From: a virus
Length of the DNA: 24,537 nucleotides
IMG/VR virus record: IMGVR_UViG_3300009001_000090
Span: 1-24,537 of that record
Direction: 5' to 3' (one strand)
Below are positions 24,333 to 24,537 of this stretch, one piece after another. Under the pieces are notes generated by a model that saw only the letters and a list, made by a program, of their open reading frames with translations, was not told the DNA's origin and ran no database searches. The translations under genes and the position numbers were made by a program. Each line of letters begins with the position of its first letter. Position 1 is the first letter of the stretch.

Positions 24333-24537
24333 CCTACGAGGATCTGGTCTTGTTCCTTGATGAAGATCTTCCTGATGAAGAAAGACCAAACCTCAATGTC
24401 CAACAGGCAACTATCCTGTCATATCAAGCCATCACCTTTGGTTTGGGGACTCACTTCAATTGCCCCCCGCACTTTTGGGACGACATGCCCCCTGATCGGG
24501 TCATGCTTGACTACATGATAATGCGAGCCGCCAACGA
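24326..24537 (+). CDS. Tail assembly chaperone, frameshifted extension (gpT-like), 3'-truncated
   Basis: This is the -1 frame, 70 codons open to the window edge, beginning GLTYEDLVLFLDEDLPDEER and continuing with FNCPPHFWDDMPPDRVMLDY. It has no ATG near its beginning and no separate ribosome-binding site, so it is best read as an extension of the gpG-like protein. In lambda-like siphoviruses the equivalent gpGT fusion recruits tail tube protein to the tape measure. The composition, with aromatic and acidic residues and regular spacing, is that of a real domain. The remainder lies outside the window. Confidence 0.78.

Noticed and set aside
24332-24537. Separate gene downstream of the chaperone with its own start
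   Set aside because: The open frame begins before the chaperone stop, has no early ATG or ribosome-binding site, and is entered in the right phase from CCCTTTG; frameshift fusion explains it better.

Overview
The window is a densely packed, entirely plus-strand packaging and virion-morphogenesis module of a tailed double-stranded DNA virus (Caudoviricetes). Genes mostly overlap by 4-8 bases or are separated by fewer than 50 bases, and no gap approaches 300 bases. I see no tRNA, integrase, insertion sequence, CRISPR array or host-type gene, so this is a free viral genome fragment or the structural part of a provirus. Both ends are cut: the first gene is open at base 1 and the last at base 24537.

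Host: the ribosome-binding sites are dominated by GGTGAT/AGGTG, the part of the anti-Shine-Dalgarno complement used heavily in archaea. CxxC zinc knuckles are frequent in the structural proteins, and two intergenic gaps carry TATA-like boxes 27 bases before a start codon. Together these suggest a euryarchaeal host, perhaps a marine lineage. This is inference; no host marker gene is present.

Layout. (1) 2-3951: three low-complexity or unrecognised proteins upstream of the terminase, including an 807-residue protein with a histone-H1-like Lys/Ala/Pro stretch. (2) 3962-8442: large terminase, a protein with a winged-helix-like segment and a degenerate LAGLIDADG-like segment, and an HK97-type portal with a zinc-ribbon insertion. 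(3) 8472-14134: three small or mid-sized accessory head proteins, a protein with an EF-hand loop plus two zinc sites, and a 1145-residue protein containing a DNA-ligase-like nucleotidyltransferase fold that has lost its catalytic residues. (4) 14176-16696: prohead protease fused to a scaffold-like tail, then the HK97-fold major capsid protein. (5) 16725-18873: small beta-rich decoration candidates, a SAP/HeH-tailed protein and two zinc-finger proteins. (6) 18887-24537: head-tail connector carrying an inserted marine-phage-type Gly-rich repeat, tail-completion proteins, a 723-residue tail tube protein, a second SAP protein, and a tail-assembly chaperone whose second half lies in the -1 frame behind a perfect slippery heptamer.

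How the genes work together: the protease-scaffold fusion and capsid protein build the procapsid on the portal; the terminase packages DNA; decoration and connector proteins finish the head; the tube, terminator and frameshifted chaperone begin the tail. No sheath gene lies between connector and tube, which points to a siphovirus-like non-contractile tail. The most unusual items are the ligase-fold pseudoenzyme, the LAGLIDADG-like protein beside the terminase, and the programmed frameshift.
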